A stretch of 42,709 bases of DNA. It comes from Thalassocella blandensis. GTDB lineage: Bacteria; Pseudomonadota; Gammaproteobacteria; Pseudomonadales; Cellvibrionaceae. The stretch is from positions 1-42,709 of the forward strand of contig CAMCXE010000006.1 of the NCBI GenBank assembly GCA_945882995.1. Direction: 5' to 3'. The position numbers were made by a program, and so were the translations under genes. Below are positions 42,701-42,709 of this stretch, in pieces (positions within the stretch are counted from its first letter, which is position 1; the number at the start of each line of letters is the position of its first letter). Below the pieces are notes generated by a model. It had not been told where the DNA came from. It did not search any database and saw nothing but the letters and a program-made list of their open reading frames with translations.

Positions 42701-42709
42701 ATGTCCGCG
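42701..42709 (+). CDS. Possible transposase start, cut by window end
   Basis: ATG TCC GCG (MSA) about 123 bp inside the terminal repeat at 42578, a normal distance for IS4-family elements. Only three codons are visible, so this rests on position alone. Confidence 0.3.

Noticed and set aside
1..42709. tRNA or rRNA genes and a prophage
   Set aside because: No tRNA-like cloverleaf, rRNA segment, integrase or phage structural gene was noticed on either strand.

Overview
The window reads as chromosomal DNA of a gammaproteobacterium, probably Cellvibrio-like (Cellvibrionaceae) or a close relative. The gpsA / DUF4389 / sixA order and a full-length ydiJ are shared with Pseudomonas-type genomes. The poly-serine linkers in a carbohydrate-binding lipoprotein and the propeller-type hybrid sensors suit a polysaccharide-degrading member of that group. 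This placement is from memory of families, not from a search.

Left part (1-21.9 kb) is mostly ordinary chromosome. It starts with the edge of an IS1182-like element, then gpsA, a DUF4389 membrane protein, sixA, an alpha/beta hydrolase, an RsuA-type pseudouridine synthase and a winged-helix/nucleotidyltransferase protein with its own operator-like palindrome. A 166-bp MITE-like element provides the stop codon of that last gene. Two divergent propeller hybrid sensor kinases follow: a decayed copy on the minus strand (5326-8303) and an intact one on the plus strand (8425-12210), with a HopJ-family gene behind the latter. Next come a large lipoprotein with a CBM35-like domain and serine repeats, three glycosyltransferases and ydiJ.

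Right part (22-42.7 kb) is an accessory island. Its core is two copies of a two-gene CDI-like (contact-dependent inhibition, FhaB/CdiA type) exoprotein module. In each copy the first gene encodes a signal peptide, a two-partner-secretion (TPS) entry domain and beta-helix repeats. The second gene encodes its own signal peptide, the part of CdiA that normally follows the first beta-helix, more beta-helix, a DUF637-like pretoxin region, a VENN-like boundary and a C-terminal toxin. A small cognate immunity gene overlaps the stop codon of the second gene. So what is one very large protein in ordinary CdiA systems is divided at the same domain boundary in both copies. Each module is preceded by a small secreted-protein gene and by the same roughly 310-bp leader. 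No TpsB transporter gene is in the window.

Between the modules lie a displaced toxin-tip/immunity cassette, an IS4-family transposase remnant, a possible Rhs-core shard, several families of palindromic repeats, and five full plus one truncated member of a family of about 110-residue secreted two-cysteine proteins. The window closes at the left end of an IS whose terminal repeat matches that of the IS4 remnant. Both ends sit at the same point of the same short palindrome.
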